DNA from: CAWIUB01 sp963839175
Lineage (GTDB): Bacteria; Actinomycetota; Actinomycetes; Mycobacteriales; Jatrophihabitantaceae
DNA: 64,000 nucleotides
Direction: 5' to 3'
Assembly: GCA_963839175.1 (NCBI GenBank)
Contig: CAWIUB010000033.1
Location: forward strand, 1-64,000
Both the position numbers and the translations under genes were made by a program. How positions within the stretch are numbered: position 1 is the stretch's first letter; every line of letters begins with the position of its first letter. Under the pieces are notes generated by a model that was given only the letters and a program-made list of their open reading frames with translations, was not told where the DNA came from and made no database searches. This document shows positions 17,520 to 25,280 of this stretch, one piece after another.

Positions 17520-18649
17520 CTGACACCGACCTGGTCGAACGAGTGCGCCGCCGGCTGACCCATGCGCCGCAGCCGCTGGCCGCGGCAGTACGGGCGGAGA
17601 TTTCGGTCCTCGCCGACGACGCCGTGCTGGCCGACGTCGCTCGTGAGGTGTCGGCCGAGTTGGCTGGCGCCGGCCCGCTGGAGCCGCTGCTTGCCTTGCC
17701 CGGGGTGACCGACGTGCTGGTCAACGCTCCCGACGAAGTGTGGCTCGATAGGGGCCGCGGCCTCGAGCCGGCCAACGTCCGTTTCGCCGACGAGTCGGCG
17801 GTGCGCCGGCTGGCCCAGCGGCTGGCCGCGGTGGCCGGGCGCCGGCTGGATGACGCAGCGCCATTCGTCGATGCGGCGCTTCCCGATGGCACGCGGCTGC
17901 ACGCGATATTGCCACCCCTCGCCGCCCGCACGACGGTCTGCCTGCGAGTCTTGGCCCGCCGCCGCTTCGCGCTCGCCGAGCTCGTTCCTCCGGACGTCGC
18001 CGAACTGCTGCGAGCGATCGTCTCGGCACGCCTGGCTTTCCTCGTCAGCGGTGGCACCGGCACCGGCAAGACCACGCTGCTCGGGGCGCTGTTGGGATGT
18101 ACGCCGTCCGCAGAGCGCGTGGTCGTCATCGAGGACGCACCCGAGCTGGTGATCGCCCACCCGCACGTCGTGCGTCTCATCGCGCGCCCGCCCAACATTG
18201 AAGGCGCTGGAGCGATCGAGGCCCGCGAGCTCGTCCGGCAGGCACTGCGGATGCGGCCGGATCGGCTGGTCGTCGGGGAGTTTCGTGGCGCCGAGTTCGT
18301 CGACCTGATCGTCGCGCTGAACACCGGGCACGAGGGCGGCGCGGCCACCGTGCACGCCAACACGGCGGCCGATGTCCCGTCCCGGCTCGTGGCTCTCGGC
18401 TCACTCGGCGGTCTCACCGTCGAGGCGGTCGTCAGTCAGGTCGCCAGTGCCGTGGACGTCGTCATTCAGGTCTGCCGCACTCGCTCAGGCTGGCGGTCGG
18501 TGGCCGAAGTCGGGCTGATCAGCGCGGACCGGGCGGGGCTGCGCGTGCTGCCGGTTTGGTCCGCGCGCGACGGAGTGCTGAGCGCGGCAGCGAATCTCGA
18601 CGCGATCCTTGCGGGCCGGGGCGCCGCAGTGCCCGGTTTGCTGCGATGA
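17516..18649 (+). CDS. tadA: Tad secretion/pilus assembly ATPase TadA (CpaF)
   Basis: This 377-residue GspE/VirB11-type ATPase drives Flp pilus assembly. The N-terminal domain precedes Walker A SGGTGTGKTTLL (near 178-189), an Asp box VVIEDAPELV, Walker B RLVVGEFRGAEFVD and a His box GGAATVHANT. All catalytic parts are present. It overlaps ssd and tadB by four bases each, so the operon ssd-tadA-tadB-tadC is probably translated as a coupled unit. The length is normal for short actinobacterial TadA proteins. Confidence 0.93.
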   Translation: MTDTDLVERVRRRLTHAPQPLAAAVRAEISVLADDAVLADVAREVSAELAGAGPLEPLLALPGVTDVLVNAPDEVWLDRGRGLEPANVRFADESAVRRLAQRLAAVAGRRLDDAAPFVDAALPDGTRLHAILPPLAARTTVCLRVLARRRFALAELVPPDVAELLRAIVSARLAFLVSGGTGTGKTTLLGALLGCTPSAERVVVIEDAPELVIAHPHVVRLIARPPNIEGAGAIEARELVRQALRMRPDRLVVGEFRGAEFVDLIVALNTGHEGGAATVHANTAADVPSRLVALGSLGGLTVEAVVSQVASAVDVVIQVCRTRSGWRSVAEVGLISADRAGLRVLPVWSARDGVLSAAANLDAILAGRGAAVPGLLR

Positions 18650-19476
18650 CGACCTGCTGGCTGGCGGTCTGCGGTGCGCTGCTGTGCTGGCCGGCGCCGC
18701 GGTTGGCTGAACGCCGGCTGCGTTCGCTGGCCGCCGCCGACCGGCTCGCCACCAGCCAGCCCTCGCCCGGGCGGCGCTGGCAAGTACCCACGCCGTCGCC
18801 GCACGTGCTGACCGCATGCGCCGGCGCGGCAGGGGCCGTCGTGGGCGTGGCCGTTGGCCTGCCGGTGGGCGTCGCGCTTGGCCTTGTCGTTGCGACCGCG
18901 GCCCGGCTCGTGGCCCGGATCGCTGTCCGGCGACGGATCGCCGCCCGGGCGGCGGCGCTTGCCGCGGCGCTGCGTCTGCTCTGCGCCGAACTCGAGGCAG
19001 GCAGTTCGCCCGCGTCGGCACTGGCTGCGGCCGCTCAGATACCGGGCGAATCGAGGGTCGCATTCGTCGCAGCCGCCGACGCGATCGCTCGCGGCGACGA
19101 TCCGCTGCCACTGTTGCGCCTGCATGCGCCGCCGGACGATGCCGGCTTCGCTGCACTGGTCGCCGCCTGGCAGGTCGCTGCGGACACCGGAACGCCCCTC
19201 GCCGCCGTGCTGTCGCGGGTCGACGCCGACGTTGCCGCGCAGCGAGCCCAGGCACGTGCGGTCGCGATCTCGGTGGCTGGCCCGCGATCGTCCGCGGCCA
19301 TGCTCGCCGGCCTCCCGCTACTGGGAATAGGCCTGGGCACCGCGATGGGTGCCCGTCCGCTGGACCTGCTGCTCGGCACCCCGGTGGGCCAGATGGTGCT
19401 CTGTGCGGGTGTGCTGCTCGACGTCCTCGGACTGCTGTGGACCAAGCGCGTGATCGACACCGCGGAGCGAGCATGA
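18646..19476 (+). CDS. tadB: Tad inner-membrane platform protein TadB
   Basis: This 276-residue type II secretion F-domain protein has membrane segments near residues 45-80 and two at the C-terminus (about 213-265). The cytosolic F domain carries LRLLCAELEAGSSPASALAAAA, typical of the GspF/TadB fold. ATG 18646 lies in the tadA stop (ATGA). It forms the assembly platform with TadC at the cytoplasmic membrane. Confidence 0.87.
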   Translation: MTTCWLAVCGALLCWPAPRLAERRLRSLAAADRLATSQPSPGRRWQVPTPSPHVLTACAGAAGAVVGVAVGLPVGVALGLVVATAARLVARIAVRRRIAARAAALAAALRLLCAELEAGSSPASALAAAAQIPGESRVAFVAAADAIARGDDPLPLLRLHAPPDDAGFAALVAAWQVAADTGTPLAAVLSRVDADVAAQRAQARAVAISVAGPRSSAAMLAGLPLLGIGLGTAMGARPLDLLLGTPVGQMVLCAGVLLDVLGLLWTKRVIDTAERA

Positions 19477-20186
19477 GTATGGCGTTGCTGTGGCTCGCGG
19501 GTGCCATCTGGCTTGCCGGTGCGCGGCGGATGCGGCCGCCGTCTCACAGGACGGGCCCAACGGCACGTCGGGTATCCGATCGCTGGCTGCGCTGGCTGGC
19601 GTGCCTCGCGGCCGCAGCCGTACCCGTCGCGACCCTCCGCCCCGCTGCCGGCGCTGCCGTGGCGGTCTTCGCCGTCCCCGTGACACACACGGTGATGGCC
19701 CGGCTGCAGGCTCGCGATCGACGGCAGGTGGACCCGGTGACGATGCGCGCCATCCCGCTGATGCTGGATCTGCTGGCCGCTGTGCTGCGCAGCGGGCAGC
19801 CCGTCCCAGCGGCGCTCGGCGCCGTCGCCCCGGTGCTCGACGGCGCGGTCGGACGCGAGCTCGGTCAGGTCGCAGGCATGCTGCGGCTCGGGGCCGACCC
19901 CTCGAGTGCATGGCGTGAGCTGGCGAGGCACCCGGTGCTCGCGCCGGTCGCCCGTACCGCCTCGCGTAGCGCGCAGAGCGGTATCCGGCTGGCACACGGC
20001 TTCGAACAGCTGGCCGCCGAAATGCGAGAGGAGTACCGAGCAACCGCGCTGGCTCGCGCACACCGGGCTGGGGTCTGGACCATGGCTCCGCTTGGACTGT
20101 GCTTCCTCCCCGCCTTCATCTGCCTCGGGGTGATTCCAGTCGTCGCGGGTATCGCGCGCGACGTCTATCCCGGGGTGACCTCATGA
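19473..20186 (+). CDS. tadC: Tad inner-membrane platform protein TadC
   Basis: This 237-residue type II secretion F-domain protein opens with a membrane segment and contains PLMLDLLAAVLRSGQPVPAAL, the usual F-domain start. It ends with a hydrophobic pair around APLGLCFLPAFICLGVIPVVAGI. It is coupled to tadB by ATGA overlap. Its own stop overlaps the ATG of a truncated flp copy at 20183 (ATGA), showing that a pilin gene originally followed directly. Confidence 0.87.
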   Translation: MSMALLWLAGAIWLAGARRMRPPSHRTGPTARRVSDRWLRWLACLAAAAVPVATLRPAAGAAVAVFAVPVTHTVMARLQARDRRQVDPVTMRAIPLMLDLLAAVLRSGQPVPAALGAVAPVLDGAVGRELGQVAGMLRLGADPSSAWRELARHPVLAPVARTASRSAQSGIRLAHGFEQLAAEMREEYRATALARAHRAGVWTMAPLGLCFLPAFICLGVIPVVAGIARDVYPGVTS

Positions 20187-20257
20187 CGGCCGAGTTCGCC
20201 GCCGGCACGGTCGCCGCCGTCGCGTCGATTGCTCGGCTGTGCGCTTGTTGGTCCTGA
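20183..20257 (+). pseudogene. Truncated Flp pilin copy
   Basis: A 24-codon frame starts in the tadC stop and reads MTAEFAAGTVAAVASIARL. It closely mirrors MTTAEYAVGTVAAVAFAAVL of the intact pilin at 20753, then ends prematurely. The DNA is also similar over the first 40 or so bases. It lacks the leader before the G-M-T-T-A-E cleavage site and most of the hydrophobic helix. It is probably one end of a rearrangement that also brought in the DUF4188 fragment next to it. Confidence 0.65.
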
Positions 20258-20520
20258 TCACGACTCAGTATGGACGTACGCCGACTCGGTAATGGCCAGT
20301 CTTCGATTTGCAGCGGTGCGGCCGGAGGACCGACCGCGTGCCAGCACTCGGTGGGCCTGGCCGCGCCCAATCCGAGAAGGGGCATGTTCCCGTAGCGGGA
20401 TTCGATCCCGTCCCGGGGAACGAGGTACGTCTCGTGGGCGATGCCGACGTCCCCAGTAGCCGCAACCCGCTTGTTGAACGCTGCCCACGTCGTCGCATGC
20501 GACAGGATGCATCGCGCGTG
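20258..20520 (-). pseudogene. Fragment of a DUF4188 (monooxygenase-like) gene
   Basis: The minus strand encodes a recognisable C-terminal piece: WAAFNKRVAATGDVGIAHETYLV, then YGNMPLLGLGAA and a short tail. This matches the end of DUF4188 proteins, dimeric alpha-beta-barrel monooxygenase relatives, with the hallmark FNR-GDVGI-HETYLV and YGNMP-GLG segments. The N-terminal half of the domain is not present upstream. The fragment lies between tadC and flp, opposite in direction to the pilus genes, and marks an insertion or recombination event. Confidence 0.6.
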
Positions 20521-20590
20521 CCCGGCCTGACCTGTTCGACCATCGGCGGGCTCCCGTATGCCCTGAGTCGAACAACTCGCCAAGTTCGTC

Positions 20591-20620
20591 GTCCACAGGC
20601 CTCGCGTTCGTCCACAGATC
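20591..20620. promoter_or_regulatory. Second copy of the paired GTCCACAG motif, upstream of flp
   Basis: GTCCACAGGC-N9-GTCCACAGATC is identical in both half-sites and spacing to the motif before ssd (16750-16779). It lies 132 bp before the flp start. The spacer and the flanks differ between the two sites, which argues for a conserved protein-binding site and not a recent duplication. Confidence 0.6.
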
Positions 20621-20752
20621 TGTCCGCGCGGCCCCGCCGTCGCACCAGGTGGGGTGGGGTTGGGGATGTGAGCGAGCGTGCATCCAGGCAACAGGCCAGT
20701 GAGCCTCGGGTGCGTGCCGTGACGTGTCCCCGTCCCATGTCGAAGGAATCTG

Positions 20753-20935
20753 ATGATCAAGAAACTTGCCTCCAGAATCCGGCGGTGCGCCGATGCCGGG
20801 ATGACCACGGCCGAGTACGCCGTCGGCACCGTCGCCGCCGTCGCGTTTGCCGCGGTGCTCTACAAGGTCGTGCGCAGTTCGGCGGTGCAGTCGGCGCTCA
20901 GTTCGATCATCTCCTCTGCGCTGCACGCGCTCTAG
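20753..20935 (+). CDS. flp: Flp-type pilin, DUF4244 family
   Basis: This 60-residue pilin precursor has a basic leader (MIKKLASRIRRCADAG) ahead of MTTAEYAVGTVAAVAFAAVLYKVV, the hydrophobic assembly helix. A short C-terminal amphipathic part ends in SSALHAL. The Gly before MTTAE and the Glu at position +5 of the mature protein fit prepilin-peptidase processing. An AAGGA Shine-Dalgarno precedes the ATG. It is probably the major Flp pilus subunit; the processing peptidase is not encoded in this window. Confidence 0.9.
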   Translation: MIKKLASRIRRCADAGMTTAEYAVGTVAAVAFAAVLYKVVRSSAVQSALSSIISSALHAL

Positions 20936-20952
20936 CCCGCGGCGACCGAGGG

Positions 20953-21288
20953 ATGGTCACTGCAGAGATGGCAGCCGCACTGCCCGTTCTCGTGCTGCTC
21001 GTGGCTGTGGCGCTGGCTGCGGTATCGGTGTCTGCCCAGCGGGTCCGCGCGCAGGACGCCGCCCGGGAGGCGGTACGCGCCGCGGCCCGCGGCGATCTGG
21101 CGAGTGCCCGACGGTTTGGCCAGCTCACGGCGCCGTCCGCGTCGATCAGCATCGCGCAGTCGGGCGATCGGGTCAGCGCCCAGGCTCGGCTCGTGGTGCA
21201 TCCGCTCGCCGGCTGGTTGCCGGGCGTCACGATCGTCGAGCGGGCAGTCGCTGCGGCGGAGCCGGAGCTAGACGCGGTGCCACCGTGA
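20953..21288 (+). CDS. tadE: TadE-like minor pilin/pseudopilin
   Basis: This 111-residue protein begins MVTAEMAAALPVLVLLVAVALAAV, a TadE-type hydrophobic N-terminus with the conserved Glu five residues in. A helical region QRVRAQDAAREAVRAAARGD follows, and the extracytoplasmic domain ends near EPELDAVPP. ATG 20953 is the only good start after the flp stop (17-bp gap). Its TGA overlaps the GTG of the next gene. Confidence 0.83.
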   Translation: MVTAEMAAALPVLVLLVAVALAAVSVSAQRVRAQDAAREAVRAAARGDLASARRFGQLTAPSASISIAQSGDRVSAQARLVVHPLAGWLPGVTIVERAVAAAEPELDAVPP

Positions 21289-21782
21289 GAACGGGCCTGC
21301 AGAAGGCGGGTGATCGCGGATCGGCGAGTATCTGGCTGCTGGCAGGCGCGTCGCTTGTGCTGGTCGTCGCGATGGCGGTGACGGTACGGACAACGGCCGT
21401 GGTGGCTCGGCACCGGGCCGAGTCTGCCGCCGACCTCGCGGCGCTGGCCGCAGCGGCCGCCATCGGAGTCGCCGACGACAGCGCGGCCGTCTGCGCCGCG
21501 GCCGGCCCGATCGCTGAGGCCAATGGCGCCAGTCTCGCCAGCTGTACGCTGGCGATCAACGCGGACGGCCGCACCGGAAGCGTGACGATCCGGGTCACTG
21601 TGCTGGCGCACCTGCCGGGGTGGGGGGCCGTCCATACCAGCGCAACGGCTCGAGCCGGGCGCCTGCCGGCCGCGTCCCGGGGGTTCGAACAGCAGCGCCG
21701 CAAAGCCCGCCTGGCAACCATATTCGCGACAGCGAGTTCGAGCACCGTCGGCGGGCGAGCGTCAGCCAGCCTCGTGGAGTGA
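21285..21782 (+). CDS. TadG-like/Rv3654c-like pilus-associated protein
   Basis: This 165-residue protein has a GTG start in the tadE stop (GTGA). The N-terminus GDRGSASIWLLAGASLVLVVAMAVTV is a single membrane segment of TadG/TadE type. RHRAESAADLAALAAA, the hallmark helix of the Flp-associated 'helicase/secretion neighbourhood TadE-like' group, follows. Two Cys (in AAVCAAAG and ASCTLAI) may pair outside the cell. It ends the pilus operon, as Rv3654c does in M. tuberculosis. Confidence 0.8.
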   Translation: MRTGLQKAGDRGSASIWLLAGASLVLVVAMAVTVRTTAVVARHRAESAADLAALAAAAAIGVADDSAAVCAAAGPIAEANGASLASCTLAINADGRTGSVTIRVTVLAHLPGWGAVHTSATARAGRLPAASRGFEQQRRKARLATIFATASSSTVGGRASASLVE

Positions 21783-21973
21783 GCGGCGGCGGAGCCGGCT
21801 GGAGAGCGGCTGACTGTCCGCGCCGCAGCCTGGTATGACCCGCGCCACCGTACATCGGGCCGAGTGGTTACACTGCGTCGCATCTGAGGCGGCCGCCGGC
21901 GCGACGTCGACGGCGGGCTCGACTGCCACGAGACGTATATGGCAAGCCGCCTGGCGCTGACGAAGGAGTCCGC

Positions 21974-24337
21974 ATGTCTGCCGTTGGATCATCCGACCTG
22001 ATCGCCGCGCCGGCGATATCCGGTGGTGAGAAGGGCTTGGTCGTGGTGATCGGCGTAATCGCGATCGCCGCATTGTGCTTTGCGTATGTCCTGGTTCGAG
22101 AGGTTCTCAAAGCCGACCAGGGCACGCCGAAGATGCAGGAGATCGCAACAGCAGTCCAGGAAGGCGCGCGCGCCTACCTGAACCGTCAGTTCCGCACCCT
22201 GGCGATCTTCTCCGTGATCGTCTTCGTGTTGTTGCTGCTGCTGCCGGTGAACCACGGCGGCTTCTCGGTGCAGTTCGGACGCGCGGTCTTCTTCATCGTC
22301 GGCGCGGTGTTCTCGGCGAGTGTCGGCTACATCGGCATGACGCTCGCGACGCGTGCCAACGTGCGCGTCGCCGCGGCCGCCCGTGGCGGAGGCCGCGAGC
22401 GTGGGTTCCACGTCGCGTTCCGTACCGGCGGCATCGTCGGCCTGCTCACCGTCGGCCTCGGCCTGCTCGGCGCGAGCGTCGTGCTCGTCTGCTACAACCA
22501 AAACGCCCCGACTGTGCTCGAGGGCTTCGGCTTCGGCGGCGCGCTGCTCGCGATGTTCATGCGTGTCGGTGGCGGTATCTTCACGAAGGCCGCCGACGTC
22601 GGCGCCGACCTGGTCGGAAAGGTCGAGGCGGGCATCCCCGAGGACGACCCGCGCAACGCGGCCACGATCGCCGACAACGTGGGCGACAACGTGGGCGACT
22701 GTGCCGGCATGGCGGCCGACCTGTTCGAGTCCTATGCGGTGACACTGGTCGCCGCGCTGATCCTCGGCCAGACGGCGTTCGGCGCCAAGGGGCTGGTGCT
22801 GCCTCTGCTTATCGGAGCCATCGGTATCCTCAGCTCGTTCGTCGGCATCCTCACCACCAAGCTCCGGGCAGCTGACCGCAACGGCCTCGTGGCGATAAAC
22901 CGGGGCTTCTTCCTCACCGCGATCACCTCTCTGGTTCTCGTCGCCATCGCCGCGTTCACCTTCTTGCCCAGCACCTTCAGCAAGCTCGCCGACCACGAGG
23001 CGGGAGCCACCGGCAACCCGGGCGTCATCGCGTTCGTCGCCGTGCTCATCGGCGTCGTGCTGGCCGTGTTGATCCAGCAGCTGACGGGGTACTTCACCGG
23101 CACCGTCCGTCGCCCGGTCAAGGACGTCGCCAAGACGTCGCTCACCGGACCGGCCACCGTCATCCTCGCCGGGGTCTCGCTCGGCCTCGAGTCGGCCGTG
23201 TACTCCGCGGTACTGATCGCGCTCGCGGTGTTCGGTGCGTTCGTTCTCGGCGGTGGGTCGACATTCGTCGCGCTGTATGCGGTCGCGCTCGCCGGCTGCG
23301 GCCTGCTGACGACCGCCGGGGTCATCGTCGCCATGGACACCTTCGGGCCGGTCAGCGACAACGCGCAGGGCATCGCCGAGATGAGCGGTGACATCGACGA
23401 GCAGGGTGCCCAGATCCTCACCGACCTGGACGCCGTCGGCAACACCACCAAGGCGATCACCAAGGGCATCGCGATCGCGACCGCCGTGCTGGCGGCCACC
23501 GCGCTATTCGGCTCGTTCAACAGGGCCTTCGCGGAGGCGCTCGCCAATGCCAAGGGGGCGCTCGACTCGTCGGGCAACGTCGTGGGGAGCAAGCTGACGC
23601 AGCTGTCCTTCAGCCTCGACCTCTCGCACCCGAACAACCTGGTCGGCGTGATCATCGGCGCCTCGGTGGTCTTCCTGTTCAGCGGTCTGGCCATCAGCGC
23701 GGTAGGACGGGCCGCCGGCCGGGTGGTTTTCGAGGTGCGTGACCAGTTCCGAACGCACCCGGGAATCATGGACTACAGCGAGAAGCCGGACTACGCGCGT
23801 GTCGTCGACATCTGCACCAAGGACTCGCTGCGTGAGCTGGCCACGCCCGGCCTGTTGGCGATCTTCGCCCCCATCACGATCGGGTTCGCGCTTGGCATCG
23901 GTCCGCTTGCGGGCTACCTCGCCGGGGCGATCGGCGCGGGCGTGCTGATGGCGATCTTCCTGGCGAACTCCGGCGGTGCGTGGGACAACGCGAAGAAGAT
24001 GGTCGAGGACGGCCTCTACGGCGGCAAGGGCAGCGAGTCGCACTCCGCCACCGTGATTGGCGACACCGTGGGTGACCCGTTCAAGGACACCGCCGGCCCG
24101 GCCATCAACCCGCTGCTCAAGGTGATGAACCTGGTCTCGGTGCTGGTCGCGCCCGCGGTGGTGAAGCTGACCGTGGGCGAGAACTCCTCCACCGGGCTGC
24201 GCATCCTGGCGGCCGTTGTCGGGTTCGGCATCATCGCCGCCGCGGTGATCGTGTCCAAGCGCCGCCGGGTCTCGTTGGCCGCCGTCCCAGCAGCGGACGA
24301 GGTGCCGGTGGCGCCGGTCAACACCTCGACCTCCTGA
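21974..24337 (+). CDS. hppA: Membrane-bound proton-translocating pyrophosphatase
   Basis: This 787-residue integral membrane enzyme hydrolyses pyrophosphate and pumps H+. Multiple membrane helices carry the signature DVGADLVGKVEAGIPEDDPRN and NVGDNVGDCAGMAADLFES. The C-terminal substrate segments are NSGGAWDNAKK and GDTVGDPFKDTAGPAINP. The determinant GNTTK-AITKG has Lys where K+-dependent enzymes have Ala, so this is predicted to be the K+-independent H+ type. A GAAGGAG Shine-Dalgarno is close upstream. It is probably monocistronic, as 190 bp of non-coding DNA precede it. Confidence 0.95.
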   Translation: MSAVGSSDLIAAPAISGGEKGLVVVIGVIAIAALCFAYVLVREVLKADQGTPKMQEIATAVQEGARAYLNRQFRTLAIFSVIVFVLLLLLPVNHGGFSVQFGRAVFFIVGAVFSASVGYIGMTLATRANVRVAAAARGGGRERGFHVAFRTGGIVGLLTVGLGLLGASVVLVCYNQNAPTVLEGFGFGGALLAMFMRVGGGIFTKAADVGADLVGKVEAGIPEDDPRNAATIADNVGDNVGDCAGMAADLFESYAVTLVAALILGQTAFGAKGLVLPLLIGAIGILSSFVGILTTKLRAADRNGLVAINRGFFLTAITSLVLVAIAAFTFLPSTFSKLADHEAGATGNPGVIAFVAVLIGVVLAVLIQQLTGYFTGTVRRPVKDVAKTSLTGPATVILAGVSLGLESAVYSAVLIALAVFGAFVLGGGSTFVALYAVALAGCGLLTTAGVIVAMDTFGPVSDNAQGIAEMSGDIDEQGAQILTDLDAVGNTTKAITKGIAIATAVLAATALFGSFNRAFAEALANAKGALDSSGNVVGSKLTQLSFSLDLSHPNNLVGVIIGASVVFLFSGLAISAVGRAAGRVVFEVRDQFRTHPGIMDYSEKPDYARVVDICTKDSLRELATPGLLAIFAPITIGFALGIGPLAGYLAGAIGAGVLMAIFLANSGGAWDNAKKMVEDGLYGGKGSESHSATVIGDTVGDPFKDTAGPAINPLLKVMNLVSVLVAPAVVKLTVGENSSTGLRILAAVVGFGIIAAAVIVSKRRRVSLAAVPAADEVPVAPVNTSTS

Positions 24338-24405
24338 GCCGCCGCAGGTCACGGATCCCGGCGCGGCCGCCTGCGGGCAGCGGCTGCGTCTGCCACGCTT
24401 TGCCG

Positions 24406-24978
24406 GTGCAGTTCTCGCTGTTCGGCGCCGCGGCGGTCGAGTTGTCCCTGGCCGACCTGGACGGGGTGCTGCTCGCCGGAGGGCACTGGGCGCAGGCTGG
24501 GGCAAGCGCACGGTTGTCGGTGTTGGTCGACCTTCGGTGGCGAGCCGAGGCGCTCAGCGCGGTGTTCGGGCAGGTCGGCGTCGGTGCGGACGACGCGGGC
24601 GTGGTGGCCGCCGAGGACGGACTCGCCGTGCGCACCGCGTTCAGCCCGCAGCTCACCCCCGCGGCCATGCGCTGGACGCGCGGGGCCAGCGCAGCGCCGC
24701 CGCAGGATTTCGCGCTCAGCCCTGGTGGGCTGCGGTTGTGGGCGATCGCCGCGGGGCACCGCGACGATGTCGGCTTCTTGCTGGGCGCCGACGAGCGGGA
24801 TGACGCGATCTACCAGCTGGCCGGCGCGCAGCTGGCCCAGCTGGGCCTGGCCGCGGTCTCGTTGACGCGGCGCGGTGGTGGGCCCGGCTGGCGGATCACG
24901 TCGGCCAAGCGGCTGCGCCGGCTGGCCGAATTGCTCGGAGAGCCGCCGCCCGGCGCGGCATCCGACTGGCCGTCCTGA
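24406..24978 (+). CDS. Conserved actinobacterial protein upstream of topA
   Basis: This 190-residue protein has a GTG start at 24406 (TTG 24400 also possible). It begins MQFSLFGAAAVELSLADLDGVLLAGGHW and contains ARLSVLVDLRWRAEALSAVF and AFSPQLTPAAMRWTRGA. The C-terminus is KRLRRLAELLGEPP. The same kind of protein is found beside topA in other actinobacteria (Rv3647c-like by position). No catalytic motif is recognised; it looks cytosolic. Confidence 0.7.
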   Translation: MQFSLFGAAAVELSLADLDGVLLAGGHWAQAGASARLSVLVDLRWRAEALSAVFGQVGVGADDAGVVAAEDGLAVRTAFSPQLTPAAMRWTRGASAAPPQDFALSPGGLRLWAIAAGHRDDVGFLLGADERDDAIYQLAGAQLAQLGLAAVSLTRRGGGPGWRITSAKRLRRLAELLGEPPPGAASDWPS

Positions 24979-25025
24979 GCCTGCCGCGTCGTATCACGTC
25001 GCGGCGAGCAATCACCATCGGCTGG

Positions 25026-25169
25026 GTGGTGCTCGTCACTGTAGCCAGCATGCTCCTGGACAAGTTCGTCTACCGGGTGCAGCTGCCGGCCACGAAATGG
25101 TTGGCCGCGGGTGCCGTGCTGGCGTTGCTGGTGCATCTGTTCACCGGCACGGCAGACGAGCAGATCTGA
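25026..25169 (+). CDS. Small two-helix membrane protein
   Basis: A short open frame ends at 25169 with ATKWLAAGAVLALLVHLFTGTADEQI, preceded by a first hydrophobic helix WVVLVTVASMLLDKFVYRV. GTG 25026 gives 47 residues. The open frame continues back to at least 24975 without a standard start; a non-standard CTG there would add a basic leader. Two membrane segments joined by a short loop are visible. Its function is unknown. It lies between the conserved gene and topA on the same strand. Confidence 0.5.
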   Translation: MVLVTVASMLLDKFVYRVQLPATKWLAAGAVLALLVHLFTGTADEQI

Positions 25170-25280
25170 GCGCGAGCACGCCGCCGAGCGACGTGCGTGC
25201 ACCGGGCGGTTACGGATGTGAGGTACCGTCCGCGCTGCTGGTCGGAATCGGCCACCGGCCGAAGCGGAAACGGAGCAGAC

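Noticed and set aside
20390..20430. tRNA T-arm-like stretch (GGGATTCGATCCC)
   Set aside because: No acceptor, D or anticodon stems can be drawn around it. The bases belong to the minus-strand DUF4188 fragment.
21670..21695. GGTTCGAA-like T-loop
   Set aside because: It lies inside the TadG-like coding frame and no cloverleaf forms.
25197..25280. Upstream in-frame extension of topA
   Set aside because: GTG 25281 is the first codon with a good Shine-Dalgarno, and the extra residues do not fit the family.
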